From Nanobdellota archaeon (GTDB lineage: Archaea; Nanobdellota; Nanobdellia; SCGC-AAA011-G17; ARS1403): a DNA stretch of 6,870 nucleotides. Both the position numbers and the translations under genes were made by a program. Where the stretch lies: assembly GCA_002688395.1 (NCBI GenBank), contig NZCU01000030.1, forward strand, positions 1 to 6,870, in the 5' to 3' direction. Shown here one piece after another: positions 5,001 through 6,870 of this stretch. The notes under the pieces were generated by a model. It ran no database searches, had not been told where the DNA came from, and was given only the letters and a program-made list of their open reading frames with translations. The stretch's first letter is position 1, and every line of letters starts with the position of its first letter.

Positions 5001-6413
5001 TTAAGAGTATTCCTCCATAAATTCTATAATATGAGCATCATTTACAGGTCCAAAATATAACTCATCCATGACGTAGTAATTTCTCATTATTGAGTTTTCT
5101 GTAGGACGAACATTACCTAATGAGTAAGCACATCCGTCAAAGTAATCAGCACCTTCTATATCTCCCCACCAGATTTGGGCAGTTTCTATATTTGGTGCAC
5201 AATTAGGCTGACCTGAAGCATCTGATCTATCTTCTTCAATATATTCATCCTTTAATGAGAAAAAAGAATGACCAATTTCATGTAGTACCATTGCATTAGA
5301 ATCTCCATGAGGGATTCCGTCAAACAAATTACAAACCGATTCCCAACAACTCAATCTCGAAAATGATATAAAAGTACCACTCTCTGGAACTCCAAATGAA
5401 GTAAATTCTGCTTTACTAAGGACAATATGTCTATCTGTTCCACAACTATTGGCGATTGCGCTTGCTTTTCGTTGATTACAATTTCCTGTCTCCCGATTAT
5501 CTCCTGTGTTTTCACAAATGTCAGTAAAAATTTCATCTACATAGTAAAAATTAAATCTATCACTAAATGATCCAAGCAGTTCATTTTCAAAGATACCTTC
5601 TTCTATTGATGATTCGGCGTCTTCAAGAAAAGTTTCCATATCAGGATATTGGTCTGCTATGAATAAGACATCTAATTTAGATTGACGGTCCCCATTAGAG
5701 GATAAAATCCTACATTTGTCCTCAATTTCTTCTTGGAAAGCAATTACTTCTTCACATGATTTAGCTTCTTCACCTAACATGAAATCCCATTGACTTCCTT
5801 CATATTTATTTAGATATATATCATAAAAATCAAAAAAATTTTCACAATCTCCTTTTTGTGAAAGAAAAATCATATAATTGAAAAGTCCTTCAACAGCTAT
5901 TTCAGAGTATTCTTGAAAATCAATATAAGCTCTTAGATGAAGTTCCGCTCCGTAGATTTGTTCATCAAATCGACTTTGTGCATCTGCAAATTCTAAAAGA
6001 GCAAGTCCTCCATAATAATCCACCTCACATTGATTATACACATCCTCATAATGACTTGCTGCAATTAGTATCCCTTCACTATGATGTATATCTCTAGCGT
6101 TGTTAAACAAAGTTTCACAATTTTCAGAGTCTAAGGCTATTCTTCTTAACTCTCCTTCAATTTCATCTTTAAAATTAACCCAATTAGGATCTACTCCTTC
6201 TGGTTGCCAATCTTCTAATCCTTTTATTACATTTTCTAAAATTATCTCATTATTTTCATCTTGAAATATTTGAGAATAAGTATTCCAAATTTTTTGAGCT
6301 ATTATGGGAACATTTTCTAAAGAAGCTGGAGTACATGAAGAACCTTCTTGAGCATTAACATTAATTAGTAATACAGTAAATACTAATAAAATTAACAATC
6401 CTCTTTTATACAT
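5001..6413 (-). CDS. Secreted M64-family (IgA peptidase-like) zinc metallopeptidase
   Basis: This 470-residue protein has a signal peptide (MYKRGLLILLVFTVLLINVNA, cleavage near 21). An all-helical region of about 30-235 resembles TPR-type repeats, with regularly spaced Cys residues. The M64 catalytic domain begins at about 245 (KLDVLFIADQY). The active-site signature is HEIGHSFFSLKDEY at 378-391, matching the family's HExGHSxxxLxDEY: H378, E379 and H382 are the zinc site and general base, and D389 is the probable third ligand. The Met-turn and family C-end are NSIMRN (440-445) followed by FGPVNDAHI. M64 is named after a clostridial IgA protease, but most members have unknown substrates. All key residues are present, so it should be active. 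The ATG is supported by a TATA box 26 bases upstream with no Shine-Dalgarno sequence (leaderless). It heads an operon with the membrane protein at 4320-5000. Confidence 0.87.
   Translation of the reverse strand: MYKRGLLILLVFTVLLINVNAQEGSSCTPASLENVPIIAQKIWNTYSQIFQDENNEIILENVIKGLEDWQPEGVDPNWVNFKDEIEGELRRIALDSENCETLFNNARDIHHSEGILIAASHYEDVYNQCEVDYYGGLALLEFADAQSRFDEQIYGAELHLRAYIDFQEYSEIAVEGLFNYMIFLSQKGDCENFFDFYDIYLNKYEGSQWDFMLGEEAKSCEEVIAFQEEIEDKCRILSSNGDRQSKLDVLFIADQYPDMETFLEDAESSIEEGIFENELLGSFSDRFNFYYVDEIFTDICENTGDNRETGNCNQRKASAIANSCGTDRHIVLSKAEFTSFGVPESGTFISFSRLSCWESVCNLFDGIPHGDSNAMVLHEIGHSFFSLKDEYIEEDRSDASGQPNCAPNIETAQIWWGDIEGADYFDGCAYSLGNVRPTENSIMRNYYVMDELYFGPVNDAHIIEFMEEYS
5012..5016 (-). 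promoter_or_regulatory. Shine-Dalgarno site for the membrane-protein gene
   Basis: GGAGG on the minus strand lies inside the 3' end of the M64 gene, 11 bases before the downstream ATG at 5000. Leaderless first genes plus Shine-Dalgarno-led inner genes is a common archaeal pattern. The site confirms both the start and the operon. Confidence 0.65.
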
Positions 6414-6434
6414 AACTATGATATTAATTAGTAT

Positions 6435-6443
6435 CTATAAAAA
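6435..6443 (-). promoter_or_regulatory. TATA box of M64 operon (leaderless)
   Basis: TTTTTATAG on the minus strand is centred 26 bases before the ATG at 6413, so transcription should begin at the start codon. This is the only promoter evident for the two-gene operon. Confidence 0.5.
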
Positions 6444-6512
6444 TTTTATGAAAAATGTCCTCAACTCTAAAAAATAATCTATTTTTATCAAGTTAATAAA
6501 TAAACCCAAATA

Positions 6513-6583
6513 AATAAGAAAAAAAGAAAATCTGAAATTAATCAGTCCTTCTTAACTAAGCCACATACAGCTGTATTGTATTA
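6513..6583. repeat. AbrB-associated intergenic repeat, copy 3 (extended)
   Basis: The 38-base core at 6546-6583 matches copy 1 at 33 positions and copy 2 at 31. Its palindrome is perfect here: ATACAGCTGTAT at 6565-6576. The left flank keeps AATAAGAAAAAAAG (6513-6526) and CTGAAATTAATCAG (6532-6545) of copy 2, with six bases inserted between. It sits between the divergent M64 operon and the third AbrB-like gene, 71 bases before that ATG. Confidence 0.85.
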
Positions 6584-6624
6584 TTGTTAAATAAACCCCT
6601 TTATAATAGTTATTATTAATAAAG

Positions 6625-6632
6625 TATTTAAA
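6625..6632 (+). promoter_or_regulatory. TATA box of third AbrB-like gene (leaderless)
   Basis: TATTTAAA is centred about 26 bases before the ATG at 6655, with AAAG just upstream as a possible BRE. There is no Shine-Dalgarno sequence, so the message is predicted to be leaderless. Confidence 0.5.
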
Positions 6633-6654
6633 CTTTTCTTTATACTAATATACT

Positions 6655-6792
6655 ATGAAATTACAAATGATGAACGGAAGGCAGTATTTTATTACCCTAC
6701 CCAATGCGATCATTAGAGCGAAGGAATGGCAGAAGGGAGATATAATCAAAGCTTTTATTGATAGTAAGGGTGCGATTGTACTTAGGAAATGA
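6655..6792 (+). CDS. AbrB/MazE-like DNA-binding protein, paralog of the one at 824
   Basis: This 45-residue AbrB/MazE-type protein has strand MKLQMMNGRQYFITLP, the FITLPNAIIRA block (12-22) matching the family's xIPKxxxxxL, WQKGDIIKAFI (25-35) with the conserved KGD turn, and a final strand GAIVLRK. Length and spacing are identical to the product at 824, with 15 of 45 positions identical by eye, including LP, RA, KGD and VL-K. It should act as a dimer on palindromic DNA. The upstream repeat carries a perfect 12-base palindrome at 6565-6576. The stop overlaps the next start as ATGA, the same junction as in the first cassette, so it appears to be the lead gene of a translationally coupled pair. 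Substitution of the usual basic residue after LP by Asn may alter DNA contacts (inference). Confidence 0.75.
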   Translation: MKLQMMNGRQYFITLPNAIIRAKEWQKGDIIKAFIDSKGAIVLRK

Positions 6793-6870
6793 AATGTCCA
6801 TATTGTGCAAATGAAGGGGAAGAATGTATTTGTAAGTCTTTTGATAAGCTATTAGCTGGAAGAAAAAGAA
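6789..6870 (+). CDS. Small Cys-rich, probable zinc-binding protein (3' end outside window)
   Basis: Only the first 27 codons are in the window. The product begins MKCPYCANEGEECIC, with four cysteines (C3, C6, C13, C15) in a CxxC...CxC arrangement that would suit a small zinc knuckle, followed by a basic helix (KSFDKLLAGRKR). The start overlaps the AbrB-like stop by four bases (ATGA), exactly as the ribbon-helix-helix gene does in the first cassette. The second position of the cassette thus holds different proteins at the two loci. Its full length and any further domain cannot be judged here, and the family is not recognised. Confidence 0.6.
   Translation, partial: MKCPYCANEGEECICKSFDKLLAGRKR

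Noticed and set aside
5351..5536. Minus-strand open frame of 61 codons
   Set aside because: Second frame inside the M64 peptidase gene, with no independent signals.
723..6583. CRISPR array or insertion-sequence ends
   Set aside because: The three repeat copies are kilobases apart, with genes between, no regular spacers, no transposase and no target duplications.

Overview
The window looks like a piece of an AT-rich archaeal chromosome, most likely from a DPANN lineage of the Woesearchaeota/Pacearchaeota type. The reasons are an archaeal-type RNase P RNA, an archaeal/eukaryotic-type Sec61beta subunit, TATA boxes placed about 26 bases before start codons (leaderless mRNAs), secreted proteins with dockerin-like and CGDxxC-type Cys motifs, and many very short DNA-binding and zinc-binding proteins. 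The exact phylum is inferred, not shown.

Layout. Bases 1-210 are the 3' part of the RNase P RNA gene (rnpB). It is followed at once by a 50-residue Sec61beta gene (secG), which converges with an unknown 83-residue gene on the minus strand. Next comes a two-gene regulator cassette, a 45-residue AbrB/MazE-like protein and a 58-residue ribbon-helix-helix-like protein, joined by an ATGA overlap. A 751-residue secreted metalloprotease with a dockerin-like EF-hand pair follows. The gene-free stretch 3459-3763 holds several strong inverted repeats that look like a structured RNA with a possible pseudoknot. After it come a 76-residue zinc-ribbon protein and a second AbrB-like gene. On the minus strand lies a two-gene operon: an M64-family secreted metallopeptidase, then a single-pass membrane protein with a Cys-rich motif. 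The window ends in a second cassette of AbrB-like gene plus ATGA-overlapping small Cys-rich gene, cut by the window edge.

The least expected pattern is a three-copy repeat (core at 723-760, 4021-4058 and 6546-6583). Each copy lies 65-95 bases upstream of one of the three AbrB-like genes and carries a near-palindromic 12-mer. On the minus strand, copies 2 and 3 end in a conserved small hairpin and a U-tract. The element is therefore either a shared operator that links the three regulators or a family of short divergently transcribed RNAs. Together with the structured RNA at about 3547-3653, this is the best candidate for something undescribed here.

How the genes may work together: Sec61beta belongs to the translocon that would export the signal-peptide proteins (751, 470 and 226 residues). 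The two secreted peptidases suggest extracellular or cell-surface protein degradation or processing. The small AbrB-like cassettes look like local autoregulatory or toxin-antitoxin-like modules placed between these genes. None of these functional links is proven by the sequence.
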